From Salpingoeca rosetta (lineage: Eukaryota; Opisthokonta; Choanoflagellata; Craspedida; Salpingoecidae), in NCBI RefSeq assembly GCF_000188695.1, contig NW_004754914.1, positions 288,487 to 314,256 on the forward strand: a stretch of DNA of 25,770 bases, read 5' to 3'. Shown here in pieces: positions 1 through 9,375 of this stretch. Position numbers and translations under genes: made by a program. The number at the start of each line of letters is the position of its first letter. Within the stretch, counting starts at the first letter, position 1. The notes under the pieces are model-generated. The model was not told the DNA's origin. It did no database searches and worked only from the letters and a program-made list of their open reading frames with translations.

Positions 1-78
1 AAGAATATCGGACAGCATGTCATGGTGGGTGAAGGAGAGGGTGAAATGAACGTCTGTAAACCAATGTGTGCGTGCGTG

Positions 79-139
<61 letters not shown>

Positions 140-1028
140 GTGTGTTTGTGCGTGTCTTGGATCGGGGTGTGATATGCGCACAACTTCACAAAAGTACAAA
201 CCTGGAATCACCGGTGCAGAAGCGGTGGTATGGCTGGCAGCACACGCGACAGTGCACGAACGCGAGGGACGATGAAGGTGACGGTGTGCTCTTTGTAGCA
301 TTACCATCGGCACTGTTGTTGTGACTGTTGTTGTTGCTGCTGTTGTAGCCGCTATTGGTGCTGTCATTGCCGTCTGTGAACACGCCGCTTGATCCACAGC
401 GGACACAGAGCTGAAGAGGGAAGCATGAGAAGTGCAGTACAGTGGAGCATTGTGCCCGCGCACATGCATGAGATGTGTGAAACACACAAAGAGGCACACG
501 CACAAACACACAACAACATACGCGCACAAGTGCACACGCATATGTACACGCGCGCACACATGACTGCCTGACCTCCAGGTGTGCGAGGAGTGGGGAGGTG
601 CCGGCAACGCATCTGCCAAGACGACCGGAGATTCGGTCCGTAACGCCGTGGCGCCAAAATGGGCTGTGGAGGACACGACATCATAACACAAAAGAAGACA
701 CACAGAATGATGTGAATGCGATGCAGCTGCTGAAGTTCAGGGAAGCGCAAACCAAACACAGGAATGCACACACACACACACGCACACACACAAGCACAAG
801 CACAAGCACACGCACATTCGCACCTGCAAAGAGTATTTGCGCCGTGCGATGCCGTTCTGTGATACATCAAAGATGGAGCAATACGTGAGACGTGACGCAC
901 ACATGCGCACACACACGCAGATGCACACACACACACACACACACGTGCACTTACGCTGCACTGGCCTCAAGTTTGGTGACAATGTGCGATGCCGCCTTGC
1001 TGCCATCATTATCATCATCATCATCACC

Positions 1029-1062
<34 letters not shown>

Positions 1063-3517
1063 TCTTTTCCTATGTTCATCGTGTCATGACATGATGCGCC
1101 ATTCTCTCCTTTGTCGGCTGCTGTTGCGTTTGCTTCCGTCTTAACTGCAGCCGCGGTGGTGGGTGTCGTGCCAGGTAGTGGTGCCGCTGCTGTCTGGCCA
1201 CTGGCTGCTTCCTCCTCCCTCTTTAGCTGCCGGCGCTCTTGCTCCTGTCACCAGAGAGTGAAACACGTGCGATGTCGGGGTATGGGGGGATAGCGGGGGG
1301 TTACAAGGGGGTGGGGAGCAGCAGAGCGCGCATTGACGCAATGCACCGAGATGGTGCGCTAAGAGACGGGACGTTGATGCAAGAAGACAGGATACACGAC
1401 ACGCTCATGCACAACACTCACGGAATTGCGTGCACACAAACATGACCATACACATGCAATCAAGCACGCACAACCACACACGAACACACACACACACGAA
1501 CACACAAACACACGCACACAAACATGAGCACGTAAGCACACATGCATGCACACAAGAATTCACACCTTCTTGAGAAGCTGTTTGCGCAGCTGTGCGATGG
1601 TGAGCATGGAGTAGGCTGGCTTGGCCGCTGCAGACGATTTGCGAGCTCGCTTTCCTCTTTTGGTGGAAGATGTGGGTCCATCATCCATCAATTGCGGTGA
1701 TGAGGAGTAGAACTTGACACAGCTCCAACCATTGCTGCTGAAGCCACCTGATGGCACAGAAACAATCAAACACACACACACACATGGGTATGCGTAAGTG
1801 CTGATAGTGGATGCTGGTCACGCCACAAATCACAAAGCAAAACGCAACTGCAGCTGCCAGCAGGCACCACACCACACAGCACGGCGGGTGGACGTGCCGG
1901 CTTACTCCATTGCATGATGCAAGCCATCATCCCGGGGGTTGGGAAGACCTGGCCGTCCGCAAGAACAAGATCGCCATCACCATCCAGCTCAGCGACAACG
2001 CCCTTGAACTCGCACACGTCCCCCGTTTGCAGCATGCCTGCAGGCAGCGGATGGTGCATGGATGGATTGTGGTGGTGTTGGTGTTGGTGGTGGTGTGAGA
2101 TGCAATGGCGTGAGCGAGTTAGTTGGTCATAATGGGTTGGTGAATGGCTACACAGCTGAGCTCCATTGACGCAAGACAGATCGCTGCGCCGCATCGGAGA
2201 GTTTGCAGCACGCATGATGCACGCGTGGACTCAAGTTGACAACTGAAGTTACCGTTTGCATGAAGCTCACGCACAGCCGAGCAAAAGGTTTCCGTCTCTC
2301 GTTCATACGACGGCTGCGCTTCTTCCTCTTCCTCCAGCGCATTCGCCTGAACAAAATCAAGCACACACACACACACATGTGTCAGTAGGTATCAGCGACA
2401 CACATACACACACACGTGCGTAAGCAGGTGTGAGCAACGACGCAAAAGTGCAAGGTATCCTCCAAAGGCGCGGTCAACAAAACAGCGACAACCACACACA
2501 CACATACACATACATCACACGCATCACACACATACACACACATCACACACATCGAACACAACCACATACCTCGTTGATGAGGCACTGCAAAGCGCCTGGT
2601 TTCTCCGTTGGTGTCTTCGTCGTCCGTTGCAGCTCTGCCGTGTTGATTCCATTGAGCTTGCGTTCCTCCTCCCCGTCATCCTCCTCGTCATCATCATCAT
2701 CATCATCATCATCTCCCTTGCCGTTCCTCTTGTGCCTTGGCTCCTTCTTCAGCTTGGGTTTCTTTAACTGGTTCCGTCGACGCTGGGGTTGCTTCTTCTT
2801 GGGGTGCTGCTGCGCCACCTCTCTCGCAGACCCTGCTTTCGACCTCTTCGCATTTTTGTCGTTCCTTGCTGCTGTCTTCCCCTGCCTCTGTACTTGCTTC
2901 GCTTGCTGCTTCGCTTGCTGCTTCACTTGCTTCGTTTTTGGCATCTTGGCTGCTGTTGCGGCCTTGCTGCCATTGCTGCTGCCATTGCCACTCGTGCTGC
3001 TGCTGCTGCTGCGTCGCTTGTGCGGCGCGCTGTGCGGTTCAACTGGCTCCTGCTGCTTGATGCGTTGGGATCGGCGCCGGTTACGTGCTGGCCCTGGCGC
3101 AGAAGTAGGTGTGTGCAGGCCCTTACCGTTACCGTTGCCGTTGCGGGCCCTGCTGGTACGAGGCGAAGCCGTTGCAGACGATGCACTAGCCTGCGCCCTC
3201 GTTTTGGACTGCGCATGCGCCTCGTCCTCGTCGGCATCGCCTTCACGTATCACTGGCTTCCGCACCCGACCGCTGCGGCGGCGAGGGATGCCGTTCGTGG
3301 CAGCCAGCGCCTTGCTATTGCTGCTGCTATCGCCACCAACCCCAACTTCTCCTGCTTTTGGTTTTTGCTGCTGCTGTCGCTGCTGCTGTCGCTGCTGCTG
3401 TCGCTGCTGACGGCGTGACGCAGCCACGTGACCGTTGCTGTTTGCGTTGTCGTTGGCTTGCGCGGCTGCTGCAGCTTTGCGGCTGCTGGCCCGGCTGGGC
3501 TGGCTTGCCGTCATCAT
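1..3517 (-). CDS. RAMA-like + trithorax/MLL-type PHD chromatin protein (3' end beyond window)
   Basis: Exons on the minus strand: 3517-2570, 2346-2253, 2037-1906, 1747-1566, 1244-955, 856-824, 663-573, 410-212, 53-1 (continues off the edge). All junctions are GT-AG and phases chain without a stop, giving 674 residues in the window. Residues 1-316 are basic, Gln/Arg/Lys-rich, with AT-hook-like RRRSGRVRKP and a run of Asp near 2700. About residues 338-420, spread over exons 2-4, resemble a RAMA domain: RELHANGMLQTGDVCEF, then AELDGDGDLVLADGQVF, PTPG, and NGWSCVKFY. A charged linker with poly-Asp/Gly follows. From residue 591 there is a PHD finger: LCVRCGSSG, then FVHCRVCCQPYHRFC, i.e. C592, C595, C644, C647, H652, C655. 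The CCxPxHxFC pattern is typical of the first PHD of MLL/trithorax. I infer a nuclear chromatin reader or histone methyltransferase; a SET domain would lie outside the window. The start is the first ATG of the open frame. The last junction (212/53) is the least certain. Confidence 0.75.
65..156 (+). repeat. (TG)n array in the chromatin-gene intron 8
   Basis: Almost pure TG with a few CG interruptions. In the sense (minus) direction it is CA, which is opposite to most introns of this window. Confidence 0.95.
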
Positions 3518-3793
3518 CAGGAGCAATGTGCACTTGTGTGTGGCGAAAATCGCACCGCAAGCGAACCAGCGACGGCAAGTGTTGTCGACCCCCCACCCAC
3601 AACACCTGTGTCACGCACGCACGCACGACCGACAGCACCACAGCTGCTGCTCAGTCGTCTCGTCGTCTTGTGCTGGTGCTTCGCTTGTTCGTGTTTGCGC
3701 GCCAAATGCCTCAAAGGCAACTTTGCCCTTGCCAAGTCAATTTTGCCTAACAACCAAAAAGCCACAGCAAGCCACAAGAGGCAGCAAGAGACC
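3518..3793. promoter_or_regulatory. divergent intergenic region (shared promoter)
   Basis: A spacer of 276 bases separates the start of the minus-strand chromatin gene from the start of the plus-strand EFCAB10-like gene, so both promoters must lie in or near it. I see no clear TATA box or CCAAT motif. It contains CGCACGCACGCACGACC near 3615-3631 and A-rich sequence (CCAAAAAGCCACAGC) near 3757. Some of it is likely 5' untranslated sequence of both genes. The role is inferred from position only. Confidence 0.5.
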
Positions 3794-3986
3794 ATGGCGG
3801 ATGCGGAGGGTGTGCGCGCAGCCAGCGCAGCAACGACGATGATGAGCGACGAAGAGAGGGTGGAGAAGATGGACCAGAAGGAGCAAGAGCAAGAACAAAG
3901 TGAGCAAGAGCAGAAGGAGCCCACTGATCCAAAAGCGGAATCGAAGCAGGATGCTGCAGACAACGATGCCGGCGAGGCCGCACAAG

Positions 3987-4024
<38 letters not shown>

Positions 4025-4607
4025 GAGGAGGGTTCAAACGACGACAATGCGCAAAAGGATGAAACAGAACAAAAAGAGACAGAGACCGAGCAAGCGGCAG
4101 ATTCGACACAAGCAACACAGCCACACACGACAGAAGGAGAGGCAAGCGCTTCAACAGTTGCCATCGCAGAGGTGACAGGCAGTGACCAGGCCAATGCTGA
4201 GACGACCAACGACGTAGCACTGAACTCAGAGGCGCCAGCGGATGAAGGCACCGCACAGCCACGCGTGGAATCGCCAGAGCCAAAGGTTGAGGAACCCGAA
4301 GGTGATGCAGAAGAAGAAAATGGTGAAGATGATGATGAAGAAGCGGAGACACAGCCCATTGTAACAGAGCCAGAAGACACAGCTGCATCACATCCACAGC
4401 GGCACCACCCACAACCGCCAAAGGCAGCAATCTCTCAACGGAATACACAAGCCTCCACAGATGCCAACGCACAACCCCCACAGCAACAAGCCGAGGAATA
4501 CTTGCGTGACAACAAGATTGGCGAACTCTTGGAGAACATGACCGCACAACTCGTCTTCCACCGCCCAGGTCTGGCTTCGTGTGTGCGTGTGTCTGTCTGT
4601 CTGTCTG

Positions 4608-4658
<51 letters not shown>

Positions 4659-6012
4659 TGGGTGTGTTGGGTGTGTTGGGGGTATTGGGTGTGTTGGGTG
4701 TGTTGGGTGTGTTTGAGTGTGAGTAAAGCTGTGCAACGGTGTAAACTGTAGTTTGTTTTGTGCACGCTGCAATGCACGCGGTTTGCTGTTGTTCCTCCTT
4801 TTCCGTATCCCTGCCCCATCATGTCGTTCACGTGTGTTGCACTGGCTTGTACCACCACCACCATAACCACCACCAACTCCAGAGGATCCAAGGGCATTCC
4901 TCCTCGGCTATGTTGAGAAGCTTCAGGAGAGAGCGCAGAACTGTACGTGCAGCCACTGATCGCATGTTTGTCAATGCCATGCCTCACCTGCATCTACGCG
5001 CCGTCGTGTGCGTGGTCTCGCTGTTCCTTTGTTCTCACGTCAATTTACTTGTTTTTTTTGTGAACATGTCTGCCCTTCACGCCATTGTCTATGTCTGTGT
5101 GCGACTGTGTGTGTGTGTGTGTGTGTGTATGGCAGTGGACAACCCGTCAGACTCACTGCCGACGTTCTTTGACGAGCGCAACGCCAAGGCCGTCTTCCGC
5201 ACCTACGACCCAAGCAACCGCGGCTGGATCTCCATGCAACAGTACCACTCTGGTGTGTGTGTGTGTGTGTGTGTGTGTCTGTGTGTGTGTCTGTGTGTGT
5301 GTCTGTGTCTGTGTCTGTGTGTGTGTCTGTGTGTGTGTGTCTGTGTCTGTGTCTGTGTCTGTGTGCGTGTTGATATGAGAGTGCTGAACATGCCTGCCAT
5401 GCATCTGGCTGCACTGACGCCATTTGCTCTGCACACGCACACACAGGCACACACATGCACTCTCTCTCACTTGCACACTTGCACACATTCATTCATGTAC
5501 AACCCTGCGCATGCATGCACAGCGATGAAGAACCTGTTCTTCAAGGACTACAACGACGAGCCCATGGGTTATGTTGAGGGACGTGTCACCTTGGACACCT
5601 TCATTGAGGAGTGGTCAGTACGCATGTCAGAGCGAACGTGTGTCTGTCCATGTCTGTCTGTCTGTCTGTGTGTCTGTGTCTGTCTGTCTGTGTCTGTCTG
5701 TGTCTGTCTGTCTGTATGTATGTGTCTGTCTGTGTGTGTGTGTGTGTCTGTCTGTCTGTCTGTGTGTCTGTCTGTCTGTCTGTATCCGTGAGTGTCTGTC
5801 TCTTCTCTGCCTGCCTGCCTACCGTCCTGCCTGCCTGCCTGTCAGTGACTGCAGTGCATCACTCCATGGTCGCTCATTCTCACACGCATATTCACTCACA
5901 CACACACACACACACGCACTCACACGCACTCACTCACGCACACACACGCGCGCGCGCGCGCGCACGCAGCCAAGAAGCGTCTGCCAATGCCACCATGACC
6001 TTCAAGATGTGA
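3794..6012 (+). CDS. EFCAB10: EFCAB10-like protein: acidic/Gln-rich N-terminus + RIIa-like domain + EF-hand-like region
   Basis: Exons 3794-4568, 4883-4942, 5136-5252, 5523-5613, 5970-6012 give a 361-residue protein; all introns are GT-AG and phases agree. The start has a good context (ACCATGG). Residues 1-230 are low complexity: Glu/Gln-rich with an uninterrupted CAA-coded Gln run near 3989-4020. The conserved part begins with [19 protein letters not shown], then [19 protein letters not shown] across the exon 1/2 junction, which is the pattern of the RIIa/DPY-30-like dimerisation domain of EFCAB10. Exon 3 holds [20 protein letters not shown] and WISMQQY, an EF-hand-like helix-loop-helix with a degenerate calcium loop (D, S, R at key positions), and exon 4 continues with a second short region. 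Vertebrate EFCAB10 lacks the long N-terminus and is only about 130 residues. RIIa domains usually dock to amphipathic helices in flagellar complexes; a flagellar role here is inference. Confidence 0.8.
4612..4716 (+). repeat. TG array followed by a GTGTTGG minisatellite
   Basis: In intron 1 of the EFCAB10-like gene. TG dinucleotides pass into about six copies of a 10-base GTGTGTTGGG-like unit. Confidence 0.9.
5253..5369 (+). repeat. TG/TCTG array starting at a 5' splice site
   Basis: Intron 3 of the EFCAB10-like gene begins directly inside this array, so the donor GTGTGT is itself the first repeat unit. Confidence 0.9.
5639..5788 (+). repeat. TCTG/TG array in EFCAB10-like intron 4
   Basis: Variable TGTC and TG units. 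The same intron ends with a CA/CG array at about 5897-5967, just before the acceptor. Confidence 0.9.
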
Positions 6013-6211
6013 GAAAATTGTCTGAAATCGTTCGTCAATCTTCTACAATACAAACAAAAACAACGCTGCTGCACTGCTCACTGACCAACCAGTCAAGAGT
6101 TCAAAGCACCCCACACATCCAACACGATCACATCATCCCACACCATCCCACCCTCCCACCACCACTGCAACCCAATACAACCCAATACAACCCAATACAA
6201 CCGACAACATC
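6013..6211. promoter_or_regulatory. spacer and 5' leader of the GSTK1-like gene
   Basis: 199 bases between the EFCAB10-like stop and the GSTK1-like ATG. It must hold the 3' end of one transcript and the promoter and leader of the next. Three tandem copies of CCCAATACAA lie at 6171-6200, ending 11 bases before the start codon. No canonical AATAAA polyadenylation signal is present. Confidence 0.4.
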
Positions 6212-7986
6212 ATGGCGGGCGCCTTGAAGCGGCTGGAGTTTGTTTACGACGTGCTCTCTCCATACTCATACGTTGCCTTTGAGGTACACGCCTTTCGCGC
6301 AGCACTGTCTCTTGGGCAACAAAGGTGGCAAGAAGGAAGGGTAGCTGTGCTGACTGTGGTCTTGTTCTGAGAAACGCAACTTTGATGATTAAAGCGTACA
6401 AGCTCACACCTTTTCCGCACCTTGTCTATGCCGAACATTCCACTTCATCATATCGTCTCTCATATCGAGCAGTTGTTGAAGAGGTGAGACTTGGATCGCT
6501 TGCAAGAGAGGACGTGTGCTCCCTTTAGCCATTCCTCCCTCTGACTGTCATACACATACACAATACGCACATACGCACACACACACACACACACACACAA
6601 ACACAAACACACGTGATCAACGCAACTGACACGTTTTTGCTTGTGTTGTGGGTCAGATACAAGCCAACATGGGATGTGAGCGTGCAGTACACCCCGGTTG
6701 CCATTGGTGGCCTGTTCAAAGTCAGCGGTACGCGTCTGTCGCGAGTGAAGGAGAACCATCACGTCGTCGCGTGCTTGTGCTTGTGTATGCGTACTTGTGT
6801 TTGTACGTCTGTGAGTGTCTGTATGTGTGTGTCTGTGTGTGCCTGTGTGTGTCTGTGTGTGTCTGTGAGTGTCTGTGAGTGTCTGTGAGTGTCTGTATGT
6901 GTGTGTGTGTGTGCGTGTGTGTGCGTGGTTGGTTGGCATGCCCACCAAGTAAGCCTTACAACGCAGTCTCACTTTCACCATGATGTGGCGCGGTTTCAGG
7001 CAACCAATCCCCGGCCATGATTCCATTGAAGGGGTCACATATGCCGACGGACCTCATGCGCTACCGCAAGTTTGAAGCAGTCGACATCAACTTGCCAAAG
7101 GTGCGCGTGTACACACGCAATTTTAAATACCCTTGTGCGTGTGTGTGTGGGTGTTTTGTGTGTATGTGTGTGGGTGAATAATTGCACTTGGCCGTGTTTT
7201 GAGTACTACGTCATCGTCACTCCACAGCACTAATGCCTCCTTCTCGCTGGGCTTGGCTTCCCCTCTGCAATGGCACCAGGACATGTTTCACGTTCTCTTC
7301 AAGAAAGGTGCGTTCCTCAGGCTGCAAACCTGATTTGCGTATCCACCACATGCACTTACAAAACCTCTCACTCATACTTCATCTACACTGGTTGTTGGCG
7401 TGTCGTCTGCTTGTCCAGGTTCACTGCGTGCACAGCGACTGCTGACCGTGTGCACGATGGAGCACAATCAGCTCGTGGAGCCCTTAACTGAGACGCTGTT
7501 CCAACGCGTCTGGCGGGACGTAAGCACCCTTTTCACTTGAGCAATTGTGCTGTGTGTGTACTCGTTGAAGACCTACGTGTGCATGTCATCAAGTCTTGAG
7601 GTGCTCAAGTTGACCACTTGCCACACCACGCGATGCTTCAAACGCGCTTACGTTTCTCTCTGTGCGCAGGACAAAGACATCACCGAAGAGGCGAGTTTGA
7701 TTGAAGCCCTCAAGACTGTGGATGTGCCAGAAGACGCCGCAAGCAGGTGCACTGCTTCGTACTTCCATTTCGCTCTCCTTCCACGCACACGCACACACAT
7801 GCACACATGCACACACGCATGCACACACAGGCGTTACCTTGCATACATGTGCAACCAGCGTTCTCAACCCACACGTTCGCTGCTTCTGCTCGCAGGATGC
7901 TTGAGCGAACTCTGGATTCAGACGTGAAGACCTGCCTCAAGGACGTCACGCAGAACGCCGTCGATCGAGGGGTGGGCGCGCGCGTC

Positions 7987-8077
<91 letters not shown>

Positions 8078-8773
8078 GCGTGTGCGTGTGGTGTGTGGTG
8101 GTGGTGATCGCCACCAGCGACGCGTGACCTCCTCCCGGCCCAACCTGAATCTCTCACTCCGTGCCGCCAANNNNNNNNNNNNNNNNNNNNNNNNNNNNNN
8201 NNNNNNNNNNNNNNNNNNNNNNNNNNNNNNNNNNNNNNNNNNNNNNNNNNNNNNNNNNNNNNNNNNNNNNTGGTGTGGTGTGGTGTGGTGTGGTGTGGTG
8301 TGTGTGTGTGTGTGTGTGGTGTGTGTGTGTGGTGTGGTGGTGTGTGTGGTGTGGTGTGTGGGTGGGTGGGTGTGGGTGTGGGTGTGTGCGTCGTGGTTGG
8401 GTGTGCACGCATGTTGATTGGGGTGTGACACACGGCCCATTGCGCGCGTGCGTTGTTCTCTCAGGTGTTTGGCGTGCCGACGTTCTTCATCGGGGATGAG
8501 CTTGTCTTCGGCTCCGACCGATTCTACCACATTGCCCGTCTTCTAGGTCAGCATGCATGCCGTGGGTATGCGCGCTGTTTGTTTGTCCGGCTCTGTCTGG
8601 TTGTTTGTCTGTCTCTGTCTCTCTGCCCACTGCTTGCACAACCCTGACATGCAACCCATCACCCCCATGCCATGCCATCACCCACAATGCAGGCGAAGAG
8701 TACTACGGCCCCTTTGGCGCGCGGGAGCCGCAGGTCAGATAGCCATGCCGTAGTCATATGTGTGTGTGTGTGT

Positions 8774-8859
<86 letters not shown>

Positions 8860-8984
8860 ATGGCATTGATCCATCGCCATCGCCACCAGCGACGCGTGAC
8901 CCCCACCCGGCCCAACCTGAATCTCTCACTCCGTGCCGCCAACAGGATATTCAGGAGATCTTGGACGCCAAAGCGAAGCTGTGA
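6212..8984 (+). CDS. GSTK1: kappa-class glutathione S-transferase, likely peroxisomal
   Basis: Eleven exons: 6212-6283, 6473-6483, 6657-6727, 7000-7100, 7280-7307, 7419-7519, 7670-7746, 7896-7971, 8465-8546, 8693-8733, 8946-8984. They encode 232 residues, the usual length (human 226). The product conjugates glutathione through a DsbA-like thioredoxin fold. Evidence: N-terminal [16 protein letters not shown] with the catalytic Ser16 in [55 protein letters not shown]; and [20 protein letters not shown] with the cis-proline P184 and the substrate-binding GSDR. The C-terminus is AKL, a type 1 peroxisomal signal as in human GSTK1 (ARL). Exons 2 and 5 are only 11 and 28 bases; both are needed to restore the family sequence. 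Intron 8 contains the N-gap and a misplaced-looking repeat, but no exon appears to be missing. Confidence 0.93.
7990..8098 (+). repeat. (TG)n array in GSTK1 intron 8
   Basis: About 80 bases of pure TG then TGCG units. It directly precedes the duplicated fragment and the gap, and is a likely cause of the assembly break. Confidence 0.95.
8106..8170 (+). repeat. near-copy of the 3' end of GSTK1 intron 10, abutting the gap
   Basis: The 65 bases before the gap (from ATCGCCACCAGCGACGCGTG to CTCCGTGCCGCCAA) match 8878-8942 with two or three differences. The 8878-8942 copy is the acceptor region of the last intron and is followed directly by CAG and exon 11. Both copies sit just after a long TG array. 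Either a real local duplication or a misjoin through the TG array. Confidence 0.85.
8171..8270. other. assembly gap (100 N)
   Basis: A run of exactly 100 N inside intron 8 of the GSTK1-like gene. The round size suggests an arbitrary placeholder, not a measured length. TG-rich arrays lie close to it on both sides. Confidence 1.
8271..8396 (+). repeat. GGTGT/TG satellite beside the gap
   Basis: Tandem TGGTG units shading into TG and GGGTG units, inside intron 8 of the GSTK1-like gene directly after the N run. Confidence 0.8.
8757..8859 (+). repeat. (TG)n array in GSTK1 intron 10
   Basis: Nearly pure TG of about 100 bases, followed by the sequence that also appears before the gap. Confidence 0.95.
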
Positions 8985-9375
8985 CATGTGCAGCCACTCT
9001 CGCATTGGTCTCCCCTCCCCTCCCCTCCTTCACTCGTTGCGTACTGTTGTTTGTTGTTGTTATCCTTGCGTTTCATGGCACATTGCATTACGCATGCAAG
9101 CATGGCAAACATTTCTGTGCCTCTTGCCCTCGCACCCCATGACGTGTTCTTCTCCATCGTGGCTGTTACTGTCGTTGTTCTTGCTGTTCCTCCTTCTCGC
9201 TGCTGCCCACTGCTCGAGCGTGCAACGTGTTCCGCCCACACCAACAGCAACTACAACACCAACTACAACTCGTCATCATCGTCAGCATCCTCATCGAAGC
9301 CATTGCCCAAACAAAGACGACGACACCACCACTACCTCACCACTCCTCTCACCACAACAACTCACCCCATCAAGC
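8985..9375 (+). promoter_or_regulatory. spacer/leader of the thioesterase gene, with a possible in-frame N-terminal extension from 9139
   Basis: This 391-base stretch separates the GSTK1-like stop from the conservative start of the thioesterase. An ATG at 9139 is in frame with the thioesterase with no stop between. It would add 79 residues: a very hydrophobic stretch of about 16 residues (residues 8-23, Leu/Phe/Ala-rich) then a Thr/His/Pro-rich linker. That looks like a signal peptide or membrane anchor. However, the DNA is a pyrimidine-rich run (TTGTTCTTGCTGTTCCTCCT) that also reads hydrophobic in a second frame, so it may be ordinary untranslated leader or an unrecognised intron end. Confidence 0.45.

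Noticed and set aside
2543..2569. Continuation of chromatin-gene exon 1 past 2570
   Set aside because: A GTATGTGG donor follows the Glu codon and the next in-frame residues are repeat-coded (CGCVRCV); exon 2 fits the phase.
7239..7307. Longer version of GSTK1 exon 5 starting after the AG at 7228
   Set aside because: The phase from exon 4 would hit a stop directly (CAC TAA). The acceptor at 7279 gives the right phase and restores the family sequence [13 protein letters not shown].
7918..8433. Open frames running through the N gap
   Set aside because: They are made of His/Thr or Cys/Val repeats and unknown bases; the region is an intron of the GSTK1-like gene.
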